Source: Neisseria bacilliformis (lineage in GTDB: Bacteria > Pseudomonadota > Gammaproteobacteria > Burkholderiales > Neisseriaceae). From it: DNA of 64,000 bases. Of the stretch, positions 55,858 through 64,000 are shown in pieces. Positions within the stretch are counted from its first letter, which is position 1. Each line of letters opens with the position of its first letter. Position numbers and translations under genes: made by a program. The stretch covers positions 1,612,001-1,676,000 of the forward strand of contig NZ_CP059571.1 of the NCBI RefSeq assembly GCF_014055025.1. The letters are read 5' to 3'. The notes under the pieces were generated by a model. The model was not told the DNA's origin. It did not search any database and saw nothing but the letters and a program-made list of their open reading frames with translations.

Positions 55858-57663
55858 ATGTCCGACGAATTTGCCAACGCCGCCGCCGATGCCGCGCTCG
55901 AACTCTTCCGCCGCCTCCATCCCCAAGCCGCCGAAACCTGCGCCCCCTTCCTGCCGCGCCTGTTTGCCGCCCTCGCCGACGGCCACAGCTTCATCTGGCT
56001 CGCCCGCGACGAAGCCGCCGCCCTCTCCGCTGCCGCCCCGCTGGCCGACGGCAGCGGCAACGCGCCGCTGACGGTTTCCGGACGGCGGCTGTTTCTCGGC
56101 AGAATGTGGCAGCTTGAAAGCGACTTGGCGCACGAAATCCGCCGCCTTGCCGCCAGCCCCGCCGCCCCCGCCAACCCCGCCGCAGCGGCGCGCAACCTGC
56201 AAAACTGGTTTGCCGAACCCGGCAGCGCAGGCCAGCAGGCCGCCGCCGCGCTCGCCCTGCTGCAAAACTTCATCCTGATTTGCGGCGGCCCGGGCACCGG
56301 CAAAACCACCACCGTCGCCAAACTCCTCGCCCTGCTGTGCGAGGGCGCAGACCCCCTGCCGCGCACCGCCCTGGCCGCCCCCACCGGCAAAGCCGCCGCC
56401 CACATGGGGCGCGCCCTGCACGCCGCCTTGCAGCGTTTCCCCTTGGCAGACGGCCTCAAAGCCCATCTGTCCCAACTCGAAGGCCAAACCGTCCACCGCC
56501 TGCTCAAACTGCGTCCGCCGCAGATGCGCCCGCAGTTTGACGCGCAAAACCCCCTGCCGCTCGACATCCTCGTCATCGACGAAGCCTCCATGCTCGACCT
56601 CGCCCTCATGCTCGATTTGCTGCGCGCCGTGCCCGACGGCTGCCGCGTCATCCTGCTGGGCGACGAAAACCAGCTCCCCTCCGTCGGCGCGGGCGCGGTG
56701 CTCGCCGCCCTCGCCCAACCCGCCGTGCTTTCCCCCGAGCTTACAGGCCGTCTGAAAACCCTGCTGCCCGACGCGGAACAACGTTTTCAGACGGCCGCAA
56801 ACGCCCCGCCGCTCTCGGCCAACACCGCCCGCCTCACCGTCAGCCACCGCTTCGGCGAACACAGCGGCCTCGGCTGCCTCGCCCGCGCCGTATGTACCGG
56901 CGACGCCGAAACCGCCCTCGCCCAGTTCGCCCGCTTCCCCGCCGAACTCGCCTTTCTGCCCGACAACATCCCGCAGCTGGCCGAACGCTTCTGCCGCACC
57001 CAAGCCGCCCTCTGGCAGGCCGCCGACGCGGGCGACGCCCCCGCCGCCTTCGCCGCGCAAAGCCGCCTCGCCGTCCTCGCCGCCCGCCGCGAAGAGGCCG
57101 ACCGCTTCAACCAAGCCTGCCGCCGCCTGCTCGCGCAGCAGGGGCGCGTGCGCGAAGACGCCCCCTGGTTTGCCGGACAAAGCATCATGATCGAACGCAA
57201 CGACCACGCCCTCGGCCTCTACAACGGCGACATCGGCATCGTCCTGCCCGACCCGCAGGGCGAAGCCGGCGCGCTGGCCGCCTGCTTCCCCGCCGCCGCC
57301 GGCTACCGCACCGTCCCCCTCAGCCGCCTGCCCGCCCACCTTACCGCCTTCGCCATCACCGTCCACAAAAGCCAGGGCTCGGAATACGCCGAAGTCTGGC
57401 TGCTGCCCGGCGAAGAACACGCGCCAACCGGCAACGGAAACGGCGGCGCAACCGGTGCGACGGACAAGGGCGCACAGGAACCCGACGGCACACAGGAAAC
57501 CGGCGGCGGCCTCAACCGCGCCCTGCTGTACACCGCCATCACCCGCGCCCGCGAACGCTTCGCCTGCGCCGCCGCCCCCGAAACCCTCGCCGCCGCCTGC
57601 CGCCGCAACGAAACCCGCCGCAGCGCCCTGCGCGAACTGCTGGCGCGGCCGGAGGCCGTCTGA
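55858..57663 (+). CDS. recD: RecD, exodeoxyribonuclease V alpha subunit
   Basis: 601-residue SF1B helicase, the 5'-3' motor of RecBCD. Walker A GGPGTGKTTTVAK (about residues 142-154), motif LVIDEASMLD, LLGDENQLPSVGAG, and C-terminal FAITVHKSQGSEYAEVWLLP and LLYTAITRARER. An inverted DUS pair (56745-56797) is inside the frame (GRLKTLLPDAEQRFQTA) and a Gly/Thr-rich insert (PTGNGNGGATGATDKGAQE) precedes the last motif. The final Ala-Val-stop is supplied by a DUS at 57653. recB and recC are not here. ATG at 55858. Confidence 0.92.
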   Translation: MSDEFANAAADAALELFRRLHPQAAETCAPFLPRLFAALADGHSFIWLARDEAAALSAAAPLADGSGNAPLTVSGRRLFLGRMWQLESDLAHEIRRLAASPAAPANPAAAARNLQNWFAEPGSAGQQAAAALALLQNFILICGGPGTGKTTTVAKLLALLCEGADPLPRTALAAPTGKAAAHMGRALHAALQRFPLADGLKAHLSQLEGQTVHRLLKLRPPQMRPQFDAQNPLPLDILVIDEASMLDLALMLDLLRAVPDGCRVILLGDENQLPSVGAGAVLAALAQPAVLSPELTGRLKTLLPDAEQRFQTAANAPPLSANTARLTVSHRFGEHSGLGCLARAVCTGDAETALAQFARFPAELAFLPDNIPQLAERFCRTQAALWQAADAGDAPAAFAAQSRLAVLAARREEADRFNQACRRLLAQQGRVREDAPWFAGQSIMIERNDHALGLYNGDIGIVLPDPQGEAGALAACFPAAAGYRTVPLSRLPAHLTAFAITVHKSQGSEYAEVWLLPGEEHAPTGNGNGGATGATDKGAQEPDGTQETGGGLNRALLYTAITRARERFACAAAPETLAAACRRNETRRSALRELLARPEAV

Positions 57664-58097
57664 AAAGCAAAACCCGCTTTCGGCTGCGCCGAAGCCGCGC
57701 TTTCAGACGGCCCCAACCCGTTCCGTGCCAAACCCGCCACAGTTGCAGGTCGGATTCTTGAATCCGACGTGTCCCCGCAGAATTGTCCCACTGCACGGGA
57801 TGTCGGATACAAGTATCCGATCTACGGCTTTTACGGCCTATCGGGTAGGGTGTGTGTCGTCCCAAGGCGACGCACGCGGTTTCTGTTTTACAAGCGGTTG
57901 TCCGCATCCGCCACACAAAAGGCCGTCTGAAAGCTGCGCAATGCGGTTTTCAGACGGCCTCTGCCGTATAACGAACCCGCCAGTCTCCCCCAAACCCGAA
58001 ACCGCGTGCATGGCTTGCGCCACACACCCTACCCAACATCAGAGGCCGTCTGAAAAGCCAAACCCGCTTTTCAGACGGCCTCACGAAACCATACCTG
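57664..58097. repeat. Intergenic repeat cluster
   Basis: No gene seen. DUS pairs (57653-57713, about 57920-57962 and 58043-58081, the last ending the Slam-like gene), two GTGTG-type repeats (57846, 57985), and at 57747-57825 an intergenic copy of the two-hairpin element that is inserted in mfd (GTCGGATTCTTGAATCCGAC and GTCGGATACAAGTATCCGAT). Confidence 0.7.
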
Positions 58098-59285
58098 TCA
58101 GAAAAACCGCTCCAAGCGTATCCCCGCTTCGTTTTTGCGCCAGCCGGCCAGCCAGCCAGCGTTGCTGTGCACGCGCGTGTGGCGGACGTGGAAAACGGGG
58201 GTGAAGCCGGCGATTTTCCAGCGCGGAATTTTCAGCGTGGCCGAGTAGCTTTGCTCGCTGTCGCTGCGGCGCACCTGTATCCACGGGTTGAAACCGCCGT
58301 AGCGGCGGTAGCGCAGCGCGGCGTGCGGGCGCAGGGAAAACGCGTCGCCGCGCCGGTATTGCGCCCCCGCTTGGAAGCCGTGCGTCAGATAGCCGGTGGC
58401 CTCGCTCTGCGTTTTGCGCTTTTGCACGTTCGCGCCGCCGTAGAGCATCCAGGCATCGGACGGGGCGTGCATCAGCGTGGCGTAGAGTGAAAACAGGCGG
58501 CCGTCGTTGCCCGCGTAGTCTTCGGCGTAGCGCATTTCGCGGTATTCGGCCTCCGCGCTCAGGGCGGTACGCTCGGAAAAATCGTGCTGCCATTCGCCGC
58601 GCAGCCCCGCGCTGCGGTAGAGCAGGCTGCTGTCCGCCCTGCCCCACTCGGCCACGGGCGCGGCCGACCAGGTGTTTTTGGCCGACGAGTAGCGGTAGCC
58701 CGCCGACACGTTCAGCGTGTCTTCGCTGCTGTCGGGGAAATGCTTGTAACGCGTGCCGTAAAGCGTGGCGCGGGCGAACAGGCCGTGATGTCCGGCCAGA
58801 GCACGGTGTTTTTCCGCCGAGGCTTCGTAGGTGAATCCTTCGGCCGCTTCGGGCGCGGCGGTGAGCGCGCAGGTGAGGCCGTAGGGGTCAAAACAGTAGG
58901 TTTCGCCGGTGGTTTCGCGCACATTGCTGTTGCGCACGCCGCCGACGGCAAGCGAGCCGTGCCACGCCCCGCGCACTTTGGCCGCGTTGAGATAGGCCGC
59001 GATGTTCTGCTGCACAGGCTCGGGCAACTCTTCCTGCTGCAACCGGGCAAACTGCGCCTGCGCCTCGCGCGTCTGTTTGTCGTCGAACAGCGTTTTCGCA
59101 TAGTCCAGCCGCGCCCGTGCAAAATCCGGCTGCCGCGCCAGCAGATCGGCATATTGGCGCAACGCCCCCGCATAATCGCCGTTCAAACGCGCGATGCTCG
59201 CCTCGGTGAACGCGGCCAGATTTTCATCGTGGCCGTCCGTTGCGCGGTAGGCCGCCAGCAGCCGCGCCGCCTCCGCCCACGCCGA
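58098..59285 (-). pseudogene. Slam-like (DUF560) outer-membrane protein gene, 5' truncated
   Basis: About 395 residues resembling the surface lipoprotein assembly modulator: an N-terminal TPR part (NGDYAGALRQYADLLARQPD, FARARLDYAKTLFDDKQTREA) and a C-terminal 14-strand barrel ending GIRLERFF. Signal peptide and the first part of the TPR region are missing: at about 59285 the sequence switches abruptly to a TonB-receptor gene on the other strand. A GTG at 59405 could still start translation but would give no signal peptide. Slam proteins export lipoproteins encoded beside them; none is seen. Confidence 0.65.
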
Positions 59286-61837
59286 CGATACACCCGCAAA
59301 AATCAGAGAATCGGCCAATCTCGAACAAATCACCGTCAAAGGCAGCAGGCACGGCATCCGCGACAAAGCGGGCAAAGACCGCGTGTACGACAACGATATG
59401 TCCACGGTTTACTCGGGCAAGGAGGAAGTGGAACGCTTCAAAGGCGCAGCCCCCGCCGATATTTTCAAAGGCTTGGTCGGCGTGCAGAGCGGCGATGCGC
59501 GCAACAGCGGCGCATTAGATTCCAATATACGCGGCATTCAAGGGCAAGGCCGCGTGCCTGTTACCGTGGACGGCACCGAGCAGGCGATTACCGTCTGGCG
59601 CGGCTACAACGGCGCGAACAACCGCAACTACATCGATCCCATGCTCATCGGCGGCATGACCATCGAAAAAGGCCCCGCCCTCAGCCGCGACGTGGCCAAC
59701 TCGGTCGGCGGCGGCGTAGCCATTAAAACATTGGAAACCGACGATATTTTGCAGGAAGGCAAAGACTTCGGCATCGATGCCAAAGTGGAAGCCAGCACCA
59801 ACGCCGTGCGTCCGCGCTGGCCGTCAATGCAGCAGGGGATTAAGGTGCAAAATGATCCAAACTCAGGTAAAGAACTGGATTTCAACTATTTTGTCGATCC
59901 TGACTTGATGCGCCATGCAAAAAAAGGCGGGCGGTATGCACTTGGCAGAGACCAAGCGGCGAGAATTGCCCTAGCCAAACGCTGGGGCGATTTTGATTTG
60001 ATGGCCGCCTACGTCTGGCGGCACAAAGGCAACCACTATGCAGGCAGAAACGGCAGCAAATACTATCGGCAAGACCCCGCCTCCGCCGAAGAAGCCCATG
60101 CCTACACCCGCTACCTTGCCCATCTCTATTACCCCGGCGCGGAAGTGCCCAACACATCCAGCGACATGAAATCTCTGCTGCTCAAAGCCACATGGAAGCC
60201 CACCCCCTACCAGCGGCTGCAACTGGGCTGGCGCGACACCCGCGCCGAATACGGCGAAATCATGCCCTCCCGTTTGGGGGAAGGCAGATACAACCTGAAA
60301 AAATTTAAGGAAGAAGGCTATTTCAACAACGGCAGCCCTTACTCCCGTTTCCTGCAAAAATACGCCATCGGCACAGTCGCACAATGGCCGAGCAGCAGGG
60401 TGCACACCCAAGCCGCCAATCTCGACTACAAATGGAATCCGCCCACCCCCTATATCGACCTGCACGCCAACCTGTGGGCCACCCGCAACAACCTGCACAC
60501 CCACACCAGCGGCGGCCACCCGCGCGAGCCTTTCTATTTCTACCCCTCCACACCCGAAACCAAACCTTAGGAAAACGTTTTGCGCAACACCTCCCTCACC
60601 TATTCCGACGACAAACGCTGGGGCATCACCACCAGCAACAAATTCAAACTGAACGACAAACTCGATCTCACGCTGGCCGGCAGCTACCAGCGCGAAAGCC
60701 TCACCTCCAAAGACAACTGGTGGAACGACCCCTTGGAAAAAGCCAACCCTTCCATCTTTCGCACCCAAGCACGCGACGGCTGGCACAAACAATGGGACAC
60801 CTCCTTCCGCTTCGACTGGCGTCCTGCCGACTGGATCAGCATCAGCGCGGGCGCACGCAAAAACGGCTATGCCGCCTTCGACCGCAGACTGGCACGCGGG
60901 CGGGCGGCCAAAGACCGGTTTTACCGTGCCAAAGGAACAGAATACCGCTATGTCAACTGGAAAATGCCTGCTCCCGCCGATTTACAGCAGGCATACAACC
61001 GTTTCAAGACTGAAAACGAAGCCATCGATGCTGAAAAAGACACCGCCCTCGATCCGCTCTACCAATGGAAGGCCCGGGCAAAAACTGTTTGACATCAAAT
61101 GCGCCGGCAAAAGCGGCAGCGACCGCAGCGACTGCGAAGACGAAAAATACTTCTGGGACGAATACACCGAGCTGGAAAACAGATTCGGCGAACGCGAAGA
61201 AAAAATCAAAGAAACCTTCGAACCGCGCGAAGAAAAAATGTACAAAACCTACTACGGCTTTATCGACAACAACCCGACATACAGCGAATGGCGGCGCAAA
61301 GGCAAATTCGGCAATGGCGGCAGCTATTTTGAAGGCGAAATACAGGGCGGCGACCCCTCGGCATATCGCGGATACAGCTACCGCTGGGATGCCCGCAAAG
61401 ACGACAACAAATTCCACAAAGAAGACAGCCCGCTGGGCAACGGCATGCTGGCCGCCGAAAACGGCTACGATGTCAAAATGGGCGAACCGGGTACCCACGA
61501 CGCGCCGGAAGAGTTTCCCGAAGTCAAAAAAACCGGCGGTGTCAGCGGCTGGCAGCCCGTGCTGGCCGTAACCCTGCGCCCCACCGAAAACAGCCGCGTG
61601 TATGCCCGCTACACCCGCACCACCCGTTTCCCCAGCATCTTCGAATCCACCGTCGGCTTCTCCGGTTCCACCCCCACCTTCTACACCGTAAAACCCGAGC
61701 GCGGCACCAACATCGAATTCGGCTACACCTACGACCTTGCAGGCCGTCTGAAAGCCGAACACGCCGACGTGAAACTCGCCTACTACCGCAACACCATGAT
61801 GCCGCGCGCGAAAAATCCGTGCCTTACGTTGAGATAA
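59284..61837 (+). pseudogene. TonB-dependent receptor pseudogene
   Basis: The mature receptor starts at 59284 (DDTPAKIRESANLEQITVKG) without start codon or signal peptide; an in-frame TAG lies ten codons upstream. Plug domain is clear (NIRGIQGQGRVPVTVDGTEQ, GGGVAIKTLETDD), followed by barrel strands. Lesions: TAG at 60568-60570 inside the open frame, a one-base shift in the GCCCGGGC run near 61072-61077, and loss of the last barrel strands after YYRNT at about 61795. Resembles neisserial Tdf-type receptors for metals or haem, but the ligand is unknown. Not functional as it stands. Confidence 0.75.
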
Positions 61838-61878
61838 ACCGACCTCTGATTTGTTTCACACCGTGCAACATCATTTCA

Positions 61879-61903
61879 ATTCCCGCCGGACAAAGGCGGG
61901 AAT
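61879..61903. repeat. dRS3-like inverted repeat
   Basis: ATTCCCGCC, seven bases, GGCGGGAAT; a neisserial intergenic-element building block at the junction between the receptor pseudogene and the end-of-window unit. Confidence 0.6.
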
Positions 61904-61956
61904 TTTTGTATCGGTCGGTGGTGCCGCGTTTGATGACGGATGGGAAGCGGCAAAGC

Positions 61957-62026
61957 AAAAAGGGACGACATCGTCCCTTTTACTGTTAAACCCTGTTCAA
62001 ACCGGTATTAAAGCCGGTTTGAATGG
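61957..62026 (-). terminator. Two hairpins ending the right-edge gene unit
   Basis: TTCAAACCGG / CCGGTTTGAA (61998-62025) and AAAGGGACGA / TCGTCCCTTT (about 61958-61981), directly beyond the stop of the formyltransferase-like gene. Not DUS-based, unlike most terminators here. Confidence 0.65.
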
Positions 62027-62034
62027 GACGGTTT

Positions 62035-62619
62035 TCACGGTCGCCGTTCGCCCCCAAGCCGCTGCCGCGTGAATGCCGGTTCGAAGGTGGCCAGTGTTTC
62101 GTCCTGCGGCACGGCGGGGATGTCGGGGCGGGTCAGGTATTGGCCGAACAGGCGCAGCCCCATTGGGGCGAGTTCGCGCTGCCACAGGCTTTGTGCGGTA
62201 TCGGTGGCGCGGATGTGGCACCAGTCCTGCAGCAGGATGCCGCCGGTGTCGGCGCCGTCGTCCATGCGGTATAGGGTGCCGCCGGTAACGGGCTCGCGCA
62301 TATGGACAGCCCAGCGCACGGCGTCGCGGCCGCGATGGCGGGGCAGCAGCGAAGGATGGTAGCCGACGGCGCCGTAGCGCGCCTGATCGCGCAGGCTCTT
62401 CGGGATGAAGACGTGGGCGTGGGCGGCAAGGATGACGTCGCATTCGGGTAGGGCCGCGGGCAGCGCGGTTTGCGCCGGTACGCCGTGGGCGGCGGCTGCC
62501 TGAAACAGTCTGTCCGCGCTGTTCGGCGCGTAGACAGCGGTGACTTGATGGCCGTCGCGCAGGCATTGCTGCAAAAGCTCGGCGGCCAGCCATTTTTGGC
62601 CGATGATGGTTATCCTCAT
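62035..62619 (-). CDS. Formyltransferase-like protein with altered active site
   Basis: 194-residue protein with the Formyl_trans_N (GART/FMT) fold: MRITIIGQKWLAAELLQQCL, DVILAAHAHVFIPKS, YHPSLLPRHRGRDAVRWAV, and DDGADTGGILLQ with the conserved Asp. The catalytic Asn of the N-x-H-P-S-L-L-P motif is Gly (VGYHPSLLP), while His and Asp remain, so the chemistry may differ or the donor may not be formyl-folate. Much shorter than methionyl-tRNA formyltransferase: the C-terminal domain is absent. Starts within the stop codon of the upstream gene (ATGA overlap). Confidence 0.75.
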   Translation of the reverse strand: MRITIIGQKWLAAELLQQCLRDGHQVTAVYAPNSADRLFQAAAAHGVPAQTALPAALPECDVILAAHAHVFIPKSLRDQARYGAVGYHPSLLPRHRGRDAVRWAVHMREPVTGGTLYRMDDGADTGGILLQDWCHIRATDTAQSLWQRELAPMGLRLFGQYLTRPDIPAVPQDETLATFEPAFTRQRLGGERRP

Positions 62620-63743
62620 GCGTCCTCCCCCTCTCCCAGATAGCGGAAGCCCTGTACGGCGCGGAAGTGGCCGCCGTAGCCCACAGCGTTGCCGGTTTTC
62701 CCGCCGCTCGTGCGCTCCGCCGAGCGGCGTATGCTGGCGGCGGAGCGGGCTTTGTTGCCGCCGTATAAAACCGCCGATACCTGCGTCCACTTTTTGTCGC
62801 GGCGCAGAGCGTTGGCCAACGCCGGATGTGAAGTGTGGAACAGCGTGCGCATGGGCTTTCGGTAGCGGTTTTCGCCGCGCAGCCACATCTCGCAGCAGGC
62901 ATTGAGAAAGCGCATGCCTACGCCCGCGCCCTGCCACTCAGGCAGCACCACCAAACGGCACGCCCGCGCTTCGACCAAACCGGGGCGGGTACTGAACGCG
63001 ATATGCGCCACAGGCTGGCCGTTGACCAAACCCATGTAGTGGGTAGCGGCAATCATCGGCGGCAGTTTTAAATAATGATGCGGCTCAAACAGGCGCCAGT
63101 CGGCTTGTCGGCAAGGGTATATTTCCAGCTCGAGTTTTGGGCGTTGCCTGACCCACCCCCATTGGAATTGGCCGGTGTCGGTATCCAGCACCCAGTCGGG
63201 CTGCACCCAGTCCAAAATATCGTGGTGGCAGGACAGCAGTACTACCTGCCCCGTCGTACGGCGCCATGCTTTGGCAAACGCGCCCGCGCCGATTTGGGCG
63301 ATTTGGCGGTCGACCACCGAGCTGAACTCGTCCAATGCCGCAAAGGACGGTGCTTCGCACAGCAGTCGTGCCAGATTGGCGCGGAACTGCTCGCCGTTTG
63401 AGAGCACGGCGTACGGGCGCAGCCATGTCGGCACACTGCCCAAACCCACCGAAGCCAGCGCGGCGGTAATGTCGTTAAATGCGCCATCGGGTGCAATCGC
63501 ATCTACAATCGGCACATCCCGCGCCCATTTGGGCGCGTAGATGTGCCCCAGCTTTTTGCCGATGCTGGTTTTACCCGAGCCGGAAGAGCCGACCACCACG
63601 CCGATCTGCCACGGTTGCTCATCCAGCGGCAAATCCGCGCTTAGGTTAAAGTTTGCCCCGGTTTCCACATTAAACAGCGATTTCACAGCGGCGGCGCGGT
63701 AGCTGTCGAAATCCGAACAGCGATGGTTGATTTGGATTTTCAT
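62616..63743 (-). CDS. ABC-type ATPase fused to a GNAT acetyltransferase (COG2401-like)
   Basis: 375-residue fusion. Residues 1-215: ABC-type ATPase with Walker A GSSGSGKTSIGKK, signature-like SNGEQFRANLARLL, Walker B region FAALDEFSSVVD and H-loop SCHHDILDW; no membrane part. Residues 230-375: GNAT domain with RLVVLPEWQGAGVGMRFLN (the V..xWQGxGxG CoA-binding loop). This architecture occurs in phages and mobile elements with unknown substrate (family knowledge). ATG at 63743 overlaps the upstream ORF by four bases; its own stop overlaps the formyltransferase-like start. Confidence 0.8.
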   Translation of the reverse strand: MKIQINHRCSDFDSYRAAAVKSLFNVETGANFNLSADLPLDEQPWQIGVVVGSSGSGKTSIGKKLGHIYAPKWARDVPIVDAIAPDGAFNDITAALASVGLGSVPTWLRPYAVLSNGEQFRANLARLLCEAPSFAALDEFSSVVDRQIAQIGAGAFAKAWRRTTGQVVLLSCHHDILDWVQPDWVLDTDTGQFQWGWVRQRPKLELEIYPCRQADWRLFEPHHYLKLPPMIAATHYMGLVNGQPVAHIAFSTRPGLVEARACRLVVLPEWQGAGVGMRFLNACCEMWLRGENRYRKPMRTLFHTSHPALANALRRDKKWTQVSAVLYGGNKARSAASIRRSAERTSGGKTGNAVGYGGHFRAVQGFRYLGEGEDA

Positions 63744-63931
63744 ACGGTTACCACCTTTAATTTCAAACCTTGCGCTTTCAGCGCGGCGTACACCTGCTGC
63801 TGGTGCGGCTCGCTTTCGCACAGCACGACCACGCCGTACTGCTGTTTGTATTGGAAGCCGTTACGGCCGTAGTGTTTGGCCGCTTTTTGTTGCGGCGGCG
63901 GGTTTAGCGGGATGGCGTTGTTTTCGGGCAT
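63740..63931 (-). CDS. Small protein (63 aa) heading the ATPase-GNAT/formyltransferase unit
   Basis: Not recognised. Basic, glutamine-rich N-terminus (NPPPQQKAAKHYGRNGFQYK) then a compact beta-alpha-beta segment YGVVVLCESEPHQQQVYAAL. ATG at 63931 with AAAGGA upstream; however the same frame stays open to the window edge, so a longer gene truncated by the edge cannot be excluded. Overlaps the next gene by four bases. Confidence 0.6.
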   Translation of the reverse strand: MPENNAIPLNPPPQQKAAKHYGRNGFQYKQQYGVVVLCESEPHQQQVYAALKAQGLKLKVVTV

Positions 63932-64000
63932 CCGTTTTTTCCTTTCTGAGGATTCGGATGCTCGGCGGCATTCTGGGTTGTTAAAGAACTGAATCGGTTC
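63932..64000. other. Right edge of window
   Basis: 69 bases upstream of the small ORF; contains its AAAGGA ribosome-binding site on the minus strand. Two minus-strand frames remain open to the edge, so a further upstream gene may begin just outside. Confidence 0.4.

Noticed and set aside
61780-61860. Mu-type prophage end at the receptor truncation
   Set aside because: I looked for a Mu right-end sequence (inverted transposase sites) and saw no convincing match, so the prophage idea is kept only as an inference.

Overview
The window comes from a high-GC member of the Neisseriaceae, most likely a commensal Neisseria. Dozens of copies of the DNA uptake sequence (DUS) in its AGGCCGTCTGAA form are scattered through it, often as inverted pairs that act as terminators. 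Neisserial intergenic elements are also present: dRS3/NIME-like repeats, a Correia-like element and IS1016/IS1595 scraps. Gene content is chromosomal and mostly housekeeping. No rRNA, tRNA or CRISPR array was recognised.

Layout. 0-2.1 kb: nitrate/nitrite two-component pair narQ-narP (narQ cut by the left edge). 2.5-11.3 kb: DUF488 protein, small DUF2945 protein, ruvB, a DeoR-type regulator, a CtpA-type protease, an EnvC-like amidase activator, a GNAT-like protein and an RluA-type pseudouridine synthase. 11.6-21.8 kb: asparaginase, DUF456 protein, ABC-F protein YbiT, a glycosyltransferase, a membrane-only ABC-type protein, gatB, a TRIC-like channel and a small membrane protein. 21.8-23.7 kb: an attenuator-like leader and three unknown genes. 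23.7-30.4 kb: ybaB-dnaX, the oxygen-independent ubiquinone genes ubiUVT and a Nudix hydrolase. 30.6-44.9 kb: UPF0210 protein, a scarred region (TonB-receptor start, IS1016 remnant, frameshifted unknown gene), uraA, cls, argF, an MFS exporter, cysI and an SbmA/YddA-type ABC transporter. 45-52.7 kb: a lower-GC region with a foreign DUS dialect, carrying a start-less barstar-like frame, small secreted proteins, a DUF4184 protein and mfd. 53-57.7 kb: clpS-clpA and recD. 58-61.8 kb: a wrecked Slam/TonB-receptor locus. 62-64 kb: a tightly coupled three-gene unit (small ORF, ABC-ATPase fused to acetyltransferase, formyltransferase-like protein) running off the right edge.

How the genes work together. 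narQP and ubiUVT both fit growth on nitrite or nitrate without oxygen. clpS and clpA overlap and form an adaptor/unfoldase pair; ybaB follows dnaX as in many bacteria. The last three genes overlap by four bases each and probably act together, possibly on DNA or another nucleophile; this is the best candidate for an undescribed system.

The other theme is how repeats have moulded this genome. A family of 163-165 bp MITE-like elements keeps a central hairpin whose two arms changed together. Elements that normally sit between genes lie in frame inside mfd. The dnaX linker is built of DUS pairs. Stop codons of several genes are supplied by a DUS or by a MITE end. The 45.5-52.3 kb stretch carries AGGCAGCCTGAA (Kingella-type) DUS and looks imported from a relative.
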